DNA of 64,000 nt from Clitoria ternatea. Its lineage: Eukaryota; Streptophyta; Magnoliopsida; Fabales; Fabaceae. Shown here one piece after another: positions 34,789-48,746 of this stretch (positions within the stretch are counted from its first letter, which is position 1; every line of letters begins with the position of its first letter). The DNA lies in contig CM075673.1 in the NCBI GenBank assembly GCA_037962975.1, positions 117,695,001-117,759,000 on the forward strand, read 5' to 3'. The notes beneath the pieces were generated by a model. The model had not been told where the DNA came from, searched no databases, and saw only the letters and a list, made by a program, of their open reading frames with translations. A program made the translations under genes and the position numbers.

Positions 34789-37478
34789 CCCAAAACCCCT
34801 TATTTTTGGTGATAGTAATTGATTACATCAGGTCTGGTAATCGATTACCACATAGCAGCCAGCCAGTGTAGGAAACTGATTATACTCTCTAGTAATTGAT
34901 TACAGAAAGGCCGTAGTCGATCATCATCAACACAGAATGCATAGATTTTGTAGAATTGTGTAGAAATGACATTTTTACCAACTGTTACCTGACCCACTTT
35001 GTCCGTCTTAACTCTAATTGCTACAAAACTTTATGGGCACTATATGTTCCCCATTTCCGACCTGTTGGCGTAGGCCGTACTAAAAAATTCCCTCATATGA
35101 ACAAGATATGTGTAGAAATACAGTTTCACCATATTTAGACCAACACAATTCGCAAAACTTAGGAAATGGATTCCAAATCACTCAATAACCATGCACACAA
35201 ATTCTAAATGATCTTGGGAACCTATTGGCACCCTTTCGGGATTCAAATTCCCACTGGATCTCAAAAACACTTACTCAGTTAGCTAAAAATCACTTATTTC
35301 TCTAATTCGATCTAATTCCACAAGGCTAACCATAACATCAACATGTCATCCAACAACCATACATTCATACATACATGTATATCACCCACGATCACAGTTA
35401 CCTCATATAGATACATTCTCAAATCAATGGTTCAGTCTCGTAAACAATCAAGCATACCCTGCCAATCATCATTCTATATCAACAAGTGATGGCTCAATAC
35501 CCAACACATAGATTTAAACACAACATGCATATATTACATCCTAATTCCACATAATCAATTCATTCAACACACATTTTAACATTCACTATCGCCATAATGT
35601 TAAACCAAACATACAAATACAATACTAGGAATATAAACTTCATTAAGTGTCGTCATTATAACTACAAGGTCTTTACCCATTTCCTTGGCACTAGCTCCTC
35701 ACTTGGCGCTTCCTTTCTGGGTGTCCTTGATCTCACTATCATTGGTTACTAAAAACAATAGACAGCAATAAGGGTGAGTGCTAGAAATCATAATTAATAT
35801 AGAACTCACTATATAAGTAAAAAAGGTATAATATAACCCTTATATAAATATTCATTTACTCTCCCTTAAGTCTCTTTGTTTTTTCAGTCATAATAACTCG
35901 CCTAAATTCATTCATTAATTAGAATATATATATTTCAATCATCAAAGACACATCATTTTATTAGCATTACCACGAGCCCATCGGGATATCAAAGATCTCA
36001 TATACACCAATATAAGTTCATTCTATTCCCACATCATTAATTCAATTATCATTACTTCATCATCAACATGAGTTCAAATCATGCAAAACACAACTCATTC
36101 TCAAACAAGTATAATGACTCGCTAGTATCCAGATACTAAAAAGATTGGCCTTCAGTTAGGGGTCCTACTTGACACCCCATGAACCTGACTTAGTCCACCG
36201 AGCCCTACTTGGCTCTCTACCTCAACCATTGGGTCCTACTTGACCATTGGGTAGCTCAACTGGATCCTACTTGACCACGAGAGCAAAAAATGAGGCATGA
36301 AATATACCGTCAATCGTCCCTAACCATACAAATCACATGTGTTCATTTTAAATTCTCTATATCTTTATTAATTGGCACAAAAACCTCACTTTTAATTACA
36401 CAAGGCAGCCACGCAGACCCAACCCAATCATAAAATCTCATACCATCAAGGATCAATAAAAACATTTAACTTTCAAGCAAAAGGGGTGACCACACAGACT
36501 GGACCCACAGCACATATATTTAATCATCTTCGCACAACGATTAAGGAACAATAAAGATAATCATCATATAAATTCCATTTCACATATATCACATACTAAC
36601 TATCATAATTCACAGATTTTAAAACCACCATTTTTATAATTGTAAATTACATCATTCTATTTGTCGCTAAGTCATGTTAACTACTACTTTCTTCCTCATA
36701 ACGACCTATTGCATAAACATAATTTAATTTGTATATTATCAATTACATTATTCCCTTTTTTGAACTCCAAATTGGAGTCGATACCTAATTCTAATTATTT
36801 AGGACTCGAGACACCCCTCTTACCTTGATTCCACGTTTTTGGTAGTTGTTCTAGGTGTCAATTATGTCCATTAACTTGACAACTCCCACTCCGATTCCGA
36901 TTCTGAGTTCCACCTCATTTAATGGCTTCCCAAAGCTCGGTACGCTTCCTAGGTTACTGAAACAAATATCCATTAGTCGTTAACAACACCCATTGCTTTA
37001 AAGACCATTGCAAGCTCTAATTTGCCATAAAAATGCAAAAACAAAACCCCCCCCATGCATGAGCCATGCACAACCTAAAGAGAGGAAGGGAAAGAGAGGG
37101 AAAATAGGAAATTGAACTCACTTCTAGACTCACCTTGCTCCTACGGTTCAAAAAATATGATCAGTTTGCAGTTTCATCGCCAAATCGAGCTCCGATTAGA
37201 GCTTAGAAGCTCACAGCCATGGAGTTGTGAGAGGAAGAAGAAGCATGTATGTTTCTGCTCAAGGGAGAAGGAAAGTGAATTTGTTTTTATGTCACCAAGG
37301 GTGATTTGGTCAATTACCATTTCCTTTTTATATTTTCTTTTTATTTTCTTAAGTAAAAACTTTATCTTTACCATTGGTAAATTATAATTTACCACCACCA
37401 ATTTAATCTAATTTAAATTTTCCACTCAAAATTTAATTTATCTTTATTTAACATTTATCACCCATAAATAATTCAGAG
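34662..37478 (-). mobile_element. Left LTR of the old Ty3 element G1
   Basis: Begins TGTAACGTCCCC and is homologous to 42759-46538, with many differences and several indels, so it is old or comes from a different copy. It runs to about 37478, where Sirevirus sequence takes over, so its end and the polypurine tract are missing. It includes TCCTACTTGAC repeats (36166-36290) and a CGATTA palindrome cluster. No frame in it is convincing. Confidence 0.75.
34815..34904. repeat. TAATCGATTA palindromes in the G1 LTR
   Basis: Three copies: 34815-34826 (one mismatch), 34836-34849 GGTAATCGATTACC (perfect, 14 bp) and 34891-34904. The right LTR has four at 42917-43025, where the perfect copy is TGTAATCGATTACA, so the outer bases change as a pair. 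Confidence 0.8.
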
Positions 37479-40400
37479 TTAGATTTAGAATGGGGGTTGA
37501 ATAAGTCTCAGACTATTTTATGGAATTTTAAAAACTTTGCAAGCGCAAGCAATCAGACTTTTGTACAAGACCGTTAAGAGTAGGGAAAAAAGAATAAACA
37601 CAAAATTTATATTAGTTCACTTTCAACACAGAAGCCACGTCCATTCCCTTCAAACTTGAAGGATTTTCACTATTGTAAAAACTCCTTTTACAATTTTAGC
37701 ACTAGACTGTACCACAAGTATTCTTGACTCTAGCCACTTCTAGCTTATGCCCAAGTATTATTTCAACAAGCCACTCCTGACTCAATCCTAAGTATTCTTT
37801 CAAAATCCTCTTTAGTCCATAAACTGTTTCCCAACAAAAGCTAAAGGATGGAAACTCTTTAGACTTTTACATAAATACAAGTTTGAATGATAGATTGTGT
37901 TTGGTGTTTCTGAGAACTTAGTGTATAAAGAGATACAAGATATAAACAGATACACTAAGTAAGAAAGCAAAAGACCAAGATCTGCTGGATGTAGAACTAT
38001 AAAAAAGGTCTTTACTTAAGATAAAAACTAAGAATGAAGAAGAAAGCTTTGGAAGCTGATTGTAAATTGATTTTTCCACAGGTCTTAGAAGTTCCTCTTC
38101 AAATTTTTGAATTTCTTCATATTTATAGTTCACTTCAAAGTGACCATTTGATGATTTGATGAAGAGACAGCCGTTATGGATCCATTGAGAGAGTTTTAGC
38201 CATTGAGAGCACCAGATCTTAAGGAGTGAAGAGAGATTAAAAGGTCGAGTGTGAAGGAACATCAGAGCTTTACACTAAAATGGAGTTCCTTGAGATTTTC
38301 AGAGCAAAGGTCCTTCTATAGGCTTTCTTCTTTCAATATAAAATGTGTAGAGCAAAAAAATTTGACCTTCTGAAAGCATTTTGACGTGCGTACTAAAATT
38401 CTGAAATATGTAGAGCAGCTTCATTAGTTTCTTCCCATAAGAACTTTGGCTTTTGTACTGTTTTGTCTCCTTTCTTATTTTGATGATAAGTGCAGTTTTC
38501 TTTGATATGCATATAGTTCAAAGCATTATCAAAACAAACATTGATCTTTTCACTGTATACTTTGGTTCTTGAGAAAATGCTTGTCTTTTTATTTCCTTTG
38601 ATGATACGAGGAGTCTTCGGAGAAAAGGATTAGTTCTGAACTTTCTTCAAAGAGGATTCTGTTAAGCTAAGATATAAAGACAAGAATAACGTCTTTATAT
38701 ATTTGGAAGTCTTGATTCTAAAGTCTGAAAAGAACAGAACGTGCTTCATTTGAGATAAGGCTTAATAGATCAGACCTTGATGGTGCAACTGGGATCACTC
38801 TTCTCTTAAAATTTTCTTTAATCTTATACAGACTTACGCACCAACATCAGACTTTTTGTGATAAGCTTCCCCTTTCATTTAGCTTATGCCTTATAGACTT
38901 TTAACCTGAACTATTTAATTAGACAAGTCAAATAACATGTAGGAAGACTTTATTTAATCAAATTTCTTAATGTGTGTTATTAACAAATCTTGAGATAAAA
39001 ACCATCAAGATTAGAGTCTTTATAAAATAAACTTGGTTATAACAATCTCCCCCTATTTGTTGATAACAAACATTAAGTCTTTTATTAAATAGAGTCTGTG
39101 ATAAGCAAGATATGATATAGAGGGACCAAAAGTTCATCAGACTTATCATGATATAAAGGATAAATCATTATCAGAGCATTAGATCAAAGCGTATAAGCAT
39201 ACTTATAAAGAATCAAAGTATAAAGCTCAATAAACAGATTTAATCAGAGCATTATTGTATAGCTTTGAGAAACAGTTATCAAAGTTCAACAAACTTATCA
39301 ATCAGAGCATATCTTTTATAGCATTTTAAGAATTAAAGCACATCATGTTAGCAATCAGAGCATGTGCTTATATATCAAAGAAAAAAATTATAACACTCAA
39401 AGCATATTATCTATACTAGATAAGAAACACTATTTTCATTGATAAGAAAATTTTTTACATTAACACAAAAGAAGTTCTAAGATTACTTCCAAAAGAAGTT
39501 CTGAACATATTACAGAACTTAAAACTGAAACAAGTACTGATCATAGACTACTCTCCCCATTTTGATATCAATAAGAGAAGGGGGCATCATAGAGGAATCT
39601 GGAGGATGAGGAGATAATGGTGGAAGCATAAAAAGAAACAATGATCAAATGATCAATTTGTTCACACAAAAAGCTAGGAACAGACATAACTATAATAAAG
39701 GGAAAACTGAGATAAATAGGAATTAAAGGAAGATACATTCCTTCAGAAAGGACATGATCCCTAAAAACTCTGCCACAATGTTCCCAGAAGCCATAAAGGA
39801 GGTAAAGGTTGTCATCATAGATGTTTGAAAAACCGTCCTTCAGAGTTGATGATCCAGAGTTGGTGATTCCAGAAAGCAAGAGCATGGTCTTCATTGAGCT
39901 TAGGGGCAGTAAAGATGTTTCTCAAAGAAGGAATGGAAAGCTTCTTGGGATAAGGCTCATACCATGCTGGTTGATAGTAGTGAGTCTTGGGTCGCATCTC
40001 CAGCTTGTTATTTCCTTTATCCACAATCTTGAGAGGAGCACTGAGCCTGTCTGGTGCAATGAGAATTTTCTTTCCAGGATGATTTAGAATAGGATGACTA
40101 GCTAGCATCAGGGGTCTTTGCTTCATAACATTTAGAATCCTCTTTCTTTCTCTCATCAAGGCATGTACCATGTGAGGTCTGATTGGAAGGTGAGGAAGGT
40201 GTTTAACAATATGTCTTCTATGGGCATAGGAGGTGGGAAACGAGGAGTGTTGAAAATTTTGACTTTGCTAGGGTCAAAACCAGGGGCATTGATGATAACT
40301 TGATTTGAAGGGTGATGATATCCTGATTCATCTTTGTTGTGAATTGGTCTAGTGATGATGAGGTGATCAAGTGAGGTTTAACAAGGGTAGGGGGAATGGT

Positions 40401-41095
40401 GTTGTTTGTCTTTATGGAAATTCTGGGGCTGGGTGTAAAGCGAGCATGAAATGGGATAAAGGAGGAGTCAGATGATTGGGATGGTTGAGCAACAAAGGGA
40501 AGGGAAGGAGGTACAGACCTAGAGGAGGAAGAGTCAGACTTATTCTTCAGCTTTCCCTACTTCTTCTGATGAAAATAATCCCTTTCCTTCTGAGTTTTTT
40601 CCATCTGCTCTTATTTGCATTTCCTTGCTTGTGCACACTGCTAGGTGTGCAACTTAAAATCTTTAGAACCATCTTTCACCATACCAACTGCTGGTATCTA
40701 TATATGGATAGAGCTTTGCAGGGTTCTTCATGAACTCACGAATCTTGTCATGAGCATGGGTTTTTGTAGACTTCTTCTTTTGTTGTTGAGATAAGATAGG
40801 AACAAACTTCTTCTTCTTGGGTGATGGAGGAGGAGGTGATAATGAAGCTTGTATTTACTTTAAGAGCCCTATTGGCTTCTGATCAGAGTCATCAGAATTA
40901 TTAGGAACAGTCATTTGAGTAGCAGTCTTCACCAAACTTCTTGGGATAAGCTTGTATTTTCTTTACCAGACTTCCTTTTTGACTTGGAAGCCATTTAAGG
41001 AGCAGTCTTCATCTTGGTAGGAGAGGCATTAGATTCTTCCATGGTCTGATTCAACTGAGGTGAAAAGGTTAGAAGTTTACTCACCAAGGGATAGC
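37479..41095 (-). mobile_element. Sirevirus-like copia 3-prime end inserted in G1
   Basis: On the minus strand: a degenerate coding region, the polypurine segment AACAAATAGGGGGAGAT next to the LTR start TGTTATAACC, and an LTR from 39044 to about 37479 that ends with a TCAACCCCCATTCTAAAT box typical of SIRE-type LTRs. No reverse transcriptase or integrase is found, and no target duplication. Both edges are approximate. On the right it joins G1 protease, on the left G1 LTR, so the G1 pol and LTR end are lost. Confidence 0.65.
39568..41060 (-). pseudogene. Degenerate ORF in the env-like position of the Sirevirus
   Basis: Reading from about 41040, a lysine/serine-rich start (MASKSKRKSGKENTSLSQEVW) with several stops is followed by KKKKF-type basic stretches. 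A 118-codon open piece lies at 40171-39815 and an overlapping piece in another frame down to 39568. By position, between pol and the LTR, this is where Sireviruses carry their env-like gene. I cannot identify a domain or a membrane anchor with confidence, and the frame is broken many times. Confidence 0.4.
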
Positions 41096-42442
41096 TTTAA
41101 GTCATATCACTAATAAACTTCATGGGAACATTCAATGGTAAACATACCAAGTTCATGACAAAAGATCGATTTTCAATAATCATAGCTAGCCTTTCACACA
41201 TAGTGGTCGCTCTATACACAGAACCGATAAGGGTAGAAATAGTAAGGGCACTCTCCATCAATACCACAGGCAACCTAAGACGCCAGACACAACTCTCCAA
41301 AATGAAAGAGTGTATGGCTCTAGAATCATAAATCACATTTATACTGTAACCATAGATAATGCACTTACCCTAGACAAGGTTCTTATTTCTCACCACATCT
41401 GAAGCGTGAAAGGCAAACACATGTCCGACCACAACATTTTGTACTCCACTGGATTGTGCATCATGCCTCCTCTGGTGTTGACCTCCACAGCCACCGTCGT
41501 TTTGGCCTCCATGTTTCACATTGCCACCATGGGCCATGGGGGTATTGGCTCGGTTACTCTACACATTCTGTTATCACCTCTACGGGCAACCAGGCCTCAA
41601 ATGCCCTTGTTGCCCATATTGGTAACAAACAGGTTGATTAGCATCACAATATTTAGCAAGATGGCCCTCCTGGACATAATTATAACAGGATTTGTTCTCA
41701 AAATAGTCACTAGAACTATGACTAGAAGATGATGATGATGTGGTGGAAGATTTGCCACCACGAAAAAATGCCTCATTTTCTTAAAACTAAAACTCTTAGC
41801 CTTCAAAGGCTTTTTATCTTTCTTTTGAGACACCTTTTGAAGCTGAACCTCCTTAGTCAACATGACCTTATTCACCAGTGTAGGATAATCATAGATCTCC
41901 AAAGGAACAATAACACTATGGACTTCAATCCGTAATCCCGTCTCATTTTGCACATTTATTCCATTCGGTCCCCTCTAAGGAAAAGGGATGGTAGAAATCA
42001 CATAACTTATCAAACCTTGTAGTACACTCAGCAACTGTCATCTTTCCTTGCTCCAATTTCAGAAACTCCATCACCTTTTGAATTTTATAATTATCAGGGA
42101 AGTACTTTGCAAAAAACCTCCTATGAAATTTGCCCATATCATAGGTTCACCAGCAACATTCATTTACACCTTGGTTCTAGACCACCATACTCTTGCTTCA
42201 TCTTTTAACTGATAGGTAGCAAATTACACCTTCTGCTCCCCTAAGCACTCAAAATATTCAAAGGCTTGTTTAATATCCTGCATCCAAATATGCGCACTAT
42301 CATAGTCATGACCACCCTTATAAGTGGGCGGAGCTCTCTTTAGAAACTTATCAAGAGTCGGGCCAGATTCAACCCTCCTTGTCAATTGGGAGAATTTGGA
42401 GAAAAAGTCATCCCCTCCATGAGAACTAGACTCACCCGCCAT
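41096..42442 (-). pseudogene. G1 gag and protease remnants
   Basis: Starts with ATG 42442. A gag capsid segment follows in pieces: 42442-42224, then after stops and a frameshift 42137-41943 (KYFPDNYKIQKVMEFLKLEQG) and 41953-41820. A double zinc knuckle near 41690-41600 lies in another frame, with its second cysteines changed to Tyr. Protease at 41336-41097 has DSR in place of DSG. Sequence past 41096 is Sirevirus. A heavily decayed chromovirus-type gag-protease. Confidence 0.8.
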
Positions 42443-42743
42443 AGATCAAGTTTTACAGTAGTCAAAAATCATAATTAGTAACCTAATGAACCACCCAGGT
42501 TATAGAGAATTACCTTATATATATATATATATATATTGCACCATCAGAGTGCAGGGAGAGTTATGCCAAGGGATCCTAACAATAACTCACCTAAATAATA
42601 TACAATACATCCACTCAAAGTTTAATTCATTCAACAAGTAGCCATTTATTCACTCAAACGACATACATCTCATCACCATATTTAATTAATGCATTTTTCA
42701 TATCCCAACAATTCATACAACCTATTTGGTCCTGAACGAAACC

Positions 42744-42755
42744 GCTCTGATACCA
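42744..42755 (-). other. G1 primer binding site, initiator-Met tRNA
   Basis: TGGTATCAGAGC on minus, three bases from the LTR at 42759. The leader between it and the gag ATG (42443-42743) includes a TA microsatellite at about 42514-42535. Confidence 0.9.
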
Positions 42756-42758
42756 CCT

Positions 42759-44150
42759 TGTAACGTCCCCTTAATGATTCCTAACATTTATCACGAGGTC
42801 TCATTAAATTAGGGTAAATTTTTCACCTTCTAAACTTCCCCAGTAGAAAATAGTAGGAACCCAAGGGCCATGTCATTCAAAACAATCCAAAACCCCTCAT
42901 TTTTAGCTCTAGTACTTGTAATCGATTACACGAGGTCTGGCAATTGATTACACCAGGCCTTGTAATCGATTACTAGAGACCAGTCAGTGTAGGAAACTGA
43001 TTATACTCCCTGGTAATTGATTACAGGGAAGGCTGTAGTCGATCATCATCGACATAATGCATAAATTTTGCAGAATTGTGTAGAAATGACATTTTTACCA
43101 ACTTTAACCTGACCTACTTTGTTCGTCTTAACTCTAATTACTATGAAACTTTATGGGCACTATATGTTCCCCATTCCCGACCTGTTGGCGCAGTTCGTAC
43201 TAAAGAATTCCCTCATATGAACAAGATATATGCAGAAATGTAGTTTCACCATATTTAGACCAACATAATGCGTATAGCTTAGCAAACGAATTCCAAATCA
43301 CTCAATAACCATGCATACAAATTCTAAATGATCTTGGGAACTTATTGGCACCCTTCAGGGATTCAAATTCCCACTGGATTTCAAAAACACCTACTCAGTT
43401 GGCTAAAAGTCACTTATTTCTCTAATTCGATCTAATTTCACAAGGCTAACCATAACATCAACATGCCATCCAACCACCATACATTCATACATACATGTAT
43501 ATCACCTATGATCATAGTTACCTGCCCATATTCATACATTCTCAAATCAATGGTTCAGCGTCACAAACAATCAAGCATACCCTACCAATCATCATTCTAT
43601 ATCAACAAGCGATGGCTCCATGCCCAACACATAGATTTAAACACAACGTGCATATATTACATCCTAATTCCACATAATCAATTCATTCAACACACATTTT
43701 AACATTCACTATCGCCATAATATTAAACCAAACATACAAATACAATTGTAGGAATATAAACTCCTCACTTAGCTCCTCACTTGGCACTTCCTTTCTGGGC
43801 ATTTTTTATCTTACTCTCATTGGTTACTAAAAATAATAGATAGCAACAAGGGTGAGTGCTGGAAATCATAATTAATATAAAACTCACTATATAAGTGAAA
43901 AAGGTATAACATAAACCTTATATAAATATTCATTTACTCTCCCTTAAGTCTCTTTGTTCTTTCAGTCATAATATCAGAATATATATATATTTCAACCACC
44001 AAAGACACACCATTCTATTAGCATCACCACGAGCCCATCGGGCTATCAAAGATCTCATATACATTAATATAAGTTCGTTTAATTCCCACATCATTAATTC
44101 AATTATCATTACTTCATCATCAACATAAGTTCAAATCATGCAAAGCACAA
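42759..44150 (-). repeat. Right LTR of G1, first part
   Basis: Begins TGTAACGTCCCC beside the primer site. It is interrupted after GCACAA at 44150 by a copia LTR and continues at 45425. The frames at 43463-43702 are in one strand only and have no features. Confidence 0.82.
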
Positions 44151-45424
44151 TGTTGGAAATATGCACTAAAAGCCTATATAGGTTCGCATCATTTTGAATA
44201 AGTCATTTTTTGTTAAATAGTTTAACAACCTTTATTTATCCTTGGAGTAATAGGTCATATGTGAGTTATTCCTAAAATGTCCCTAGTCAAGTATTTACGT
44301 GGGGACATGTAAATACATTAAGACTAGTGTGTGAGTGTACTGATGATCTGATCTCACAGATCATGGATATAAATGATATCAAGTCTTCACACGGGTACAC
44401 ATTAAGAGTAATGATGTACTGGACAGACCCACCATGAGAACGTTGCATGGATCGTTACATGAATGTCATAAACGATTCTCAATGTGATAATGGTATATGT
44501 AGTCCTTTGACCTGAAGTCACTACAATTCCTACATAAGGAGTTTATTGTTTTAATACAATCAAACATCTTCTGTAATAAGAGGACTATAAAGGTTGTGGT
44601 TAGGCAATGTACAAATTATGCAGAGGGATGTGAGTGATGTAGATGGGATTTGTCTCTCCTATGTGACATGAGTGATATCTATAGGCCACTTGATGGAGTG
44701 AGACTAAGGAAATGCATGACCATGCTTGAAAGAATAAATATTAGATATTTATTCGGATAAAGTCTACTGCGGTATCAAGTAAAATAAATTGGACCGTACA
44801 AGGATGACATGACCATGCCTTGGGCCCAATTAGGATATCGTGACAAAAGGAATAAACATATAAAATAATTATCACTTATGGGTTATGTTGTTAATAAATA
44901 ATATTCGGACATAATGATGCATTGCTAGATGCTGCTCTTATTTTATATTAATAATAAAATAGTTTATTATTAATATAACCGAGTATTTTACCTATAGGGT
45001 CACACACATAGAGTAAGCCCATCAGAATAGCTTTTTATTTTAGTTGGACTAAAATAAGACTATTGGGCCTAACTCATTTAGAATGAGTAAGGAGCCCACT
45101 TTTTAGAGAGAAAATTAGGTCAAACCTAAGCCTATAAATAGAGCATAAGATGCTCATAGGCGGCTACCCAAAAGAGACACAAAAATACGCAAAAGTTGCA
45201 AAAGCTACACGCCGTCAAACTAGCATTTGGAAGGTGTAGCATTTCTGGTGGGAGTACTCGTGTGGACTCCTAAAGGACGAGGCTACGATTGCTTCGATAT
45301 TCTTCAAGAGGTAATCCTAAAACGCAATTTTTGTGTGTTTATCTTATGCTTTGAAACACGGCGCTTTGCAAATCCTATGGGAATCCTTGTATTTCCGTTG
45401 CTCATACACTAGGGATTCCTAACA
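44151..45424 (+). mobile_element. Solo copia LTR (1274 bp), first copy of the tandem duplication
   Basis: TGTTGGAAATATGC...GATTCCTAACA with a perfect duplication CACAA at 44146-44150 and 45425-45429. The TATA box is TATAAATA at 45133. It is nearly identical to the LTRs at 48747-50007 and 55739-57014. It most likely arose by recombination between the two LTRs of the element still present downstream. The frame at 45227-45412 occurs in all three LTRs and is not coding. Confidence 0.92.
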
Positions 45425-46538
45425 CACAACTCACTCTCAAACAAGTATAATAATTCGCTAGTATCTAGATACTAAAAAGATTGGCCTTCAGTTAGGGGTC
45501 CTACTTGACATCCTATGAATCCGACTTAGTCTACTGAGCCATGCTTGGCTCTCCACCTCAACCACAGGGTCCTACTTGACCACTGGGTAGCTCAACTGGA
45601 TCCTACTTGATCACGGAAGCCAAAAACGAAGGGCGAAATATACCATTAGCCATCCCCAACCATACAAATCACATGTGTTTGTTTTAAATTCTATTTCTCT
45701 TTATTAATTGGCACAAAGACCTCACTTTTAATTACATAAGGTGGCCACGTAGACCCGACCCATATTTTAAACGTCAAGGTGGCCACATAGACTTGGCTCA
45801 CATTTCAAACACCAGGGCAGCCACATAGACCCGACCCAATCATAAAATCTCATACCATCAAGGATCAATAAAAACATTTAACTTTCAAACAAAAATGGTG
45901 GCTACACAGACCAGACCCACATCACATATATTTAATCACATTCGTACAACCATTAAGGCATAATAAATGCAATCATCATAATCATCATACAAATTCAATT
46001 TCACATGCATCACATACTAACTATCATAATTCATAGATTTTAAAACCACCATTTTCATAATTGTAAATTATATCATTCTATGTCTCGTACCTACTTCCTT
46101 ATAATGACCTATTGCATAAACATAATTTAATTTCTATATTATCAATTACATTATTCTCTTTTTTGAACTCCAAATTGGAGTCGAAACCTAATTCTAATTA
46201 ACTAGGACTCTAGACATCTCTCTTACCTCGATTCCACGCTTTTGGTAGTTGTTCTAAGTGTCGATTATGTCTACTAACTTGACAACTCCCCACTCTGGTT
46301 CTGATTCCGAATTCTACCTCGTTCAACGGCTTCTTGAAGCTCAGTCCGCTTTCTATGGTTACTGAAACAAATATCCATTAGCCGTTAACAACACCCATTA
46401 CTTTAAAGACCATTGCCAAGATCCATTTTTCCATAAAATTGCAAAAACAAAAACCCCCATGCATGAGCCATACACGGCCTAAAGAGAGAAATAGAGAGAG
46501 GAAAACATGAAATTGAACCCACTTTTAGACTCACCTCG
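45425..46538 (-). repeat. Right LTR of G1, continuation (first duplicate)
   Basis: Continues 42759-44150 after the copia LTR, and stops at CACCTCG, where a Tekay LTR begins. It contains three imperfect GGTGGCCAC-TAGAC repeats (45741-45835). It is duplicated at 57015-58128. Confidence 0.82.
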
Positions 46539-48746
46539 TATAACACCCTCTGTTATATCTCAATAATTTCTAAAAAATTCATGAAATTTTTTTTTACTAA
46601 AAATATAATCACTAAAAGAAACTATCAGAGCAAAATTACATACAATATTTCTGAAATACCTCATGAATTATCATTAAAATTTCTAAAGTAATTTTACATT
46701 CATCCAAATAAAATAGATATTAAACATCATTAGAAAGAGAGGAAACTCCGTGGCCCAAGAGCAGTTGCCTATTGACATTATTTATTCATTGGACCACGGT
46801 ATTCATACTGAGCTCCCTTTCTAGTATGTGCTATATATACTATCGAGACTCTTTGATCCTGCCCTTTGTACAATCCATCAATTCAAACATATGAAACAAA
46901 ACATGGAGAAAGGAGTGAGAAACAGAATATAATATTCCCAAATGGGACATAAGAAATAAAGGGTTTTTACAAACTAGTATAATAATATCAATCATAATGA
47001 CATACACAATCAATTATGAATGTATGAATGTTATGTAATATCTTCATCATAACTTACCTATATATGCGGGCCCCTTAAATTTTAATTTGCACTAGGCCAA
47101 CCAGGAGTTTACATTGTTCCATAATTCCGGATAATAATAACATGAATAGCTCAACTGGTATGGAAACACTTAGAGACTAGTCAGATTGAGAAGGGTTTTA
47201 TTGTGAAAGTACCCGACACTAGGGAGCTACCCCAGGTCCCCTGAAGCACCCTTTCACACCCTCTCATCCCAAGGCTCACAATTAAGCCTCCTCTAATGTA
47301 TCCTCGGTTTCTATAATCCGTCCCCAGACAATATCATTTTGTTTCTCTTTGATGATTCATGATGCATGAACTACTCGCGTATTTAGTTGGTTAAGGCTTT
47401 TAGAAACTCAATTATATTATCAGGGCCTACGAATCGCGACATAGCCACCCCAGTAAACTGTACTTTTTTAACTTCTCAAATACACACATAGAATTTTAGT
47501 ACAGTTCCTTTTCAAATCACAAATCAAATCTCCTTATAATTTGAGTTTCAAAGCCTTAAATATATTTCACAACCTTCTTTAGAAAGTTTATAGGTCAATT
47601 CAAAATCAATTTCTAAAAACTCGAATTCGGAATTATCAATCTTTAAAACCTTAGTACTTGAAAATTTTGTATAATATTTTTATACATTTTGAAAATAATA
47701 TGTATATATATATATATTAAAATTATTAGTAAAAATTTATTTTTATAAAATAATTTCTCTTTCTGTTAAACTAACTAAAAATCTAAATTTTAGTAAAGAT
47801 ATATACATATATATTAAAAGATAAAAAGAGATTTCTAAAAACTTATGTAGTTTTATTGAAATCTAAGAAATTTCTTAAAAGTAATTTGAATAAAGATGAA
47901 TAAGTAAATAAAGAAGTAGGAGATAAGTAAATTCTTACTGAATTTTAGCTTTCTGTCATGCTTACTATATGCTCAAACTCTACAGTACAAGATTATCAAT
48001 CATAATCAAACATTGTCAATCACAATCAAACATCATAAAATATAAATAAATATTAACAATCATAATCAAATCAAATAATTAAACATCAGTTATAAATATG
48101 ATAATTTAAAATTAAATGATTATTTAATTTAATAAAGTTTGTTTTAAGTTTTATGGTCAATTCCTCGCACAGGTCTGTGTAAATCCAAGATAGTCCAGTC
48201 CTTGCATAGGTCTAGTTTAGTCCATATAAGTCATAAATAGTCTAAGTCCTTGCATAGGTTCAGTCAAGTCCATAATAGTTCAAGTCCTTGCATAGGTTCA
48301 ATCCAGTCCGCATAGGTCATAATAATTCAAGTTCTTGAATAAATATTTCAGATATTAAGTTACACAAGATGCTTAATTTATTAATAACAATTATTATAAA
48401 TTTTAAGTTAAAAGTTATTATTTTAAAATAATAATACTGTTATGTTTAAAAGGAGTAGGAGACTCCTCCCAATATTCTTATATATTTTTATATTATATCA
48501 TTATCTCACCCCCCTTACCTTGATTTGCTACCAAAAGTGAATTCGCTCTGCGCCTCCAAGTTCTAACAAAATATTAATACTAATTTATTTCAGTATGAGC
48601 ATAAGATGAAAATTAAGATTGCTATCAGAATGATAAATAGTAAATACGCATAGTAATAGTAAATAGTAATGTTAAATAGTAAATCATTAATAGTAACGGT
48701 AAATAGTAATTTTTGAATAGTAATAGTAAATAGTAAATCGTGAATA
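46539..48746 (-). repeat. Truncated Tekay LTR (first duplicate)
   Basis: Identical in layout to 58129-60336 with few substitutions. It is cut at 48746 inside the AATAGTAA minisatellite, where a copia LTR missing its first 15 bases follows. Confidence 0.9.
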
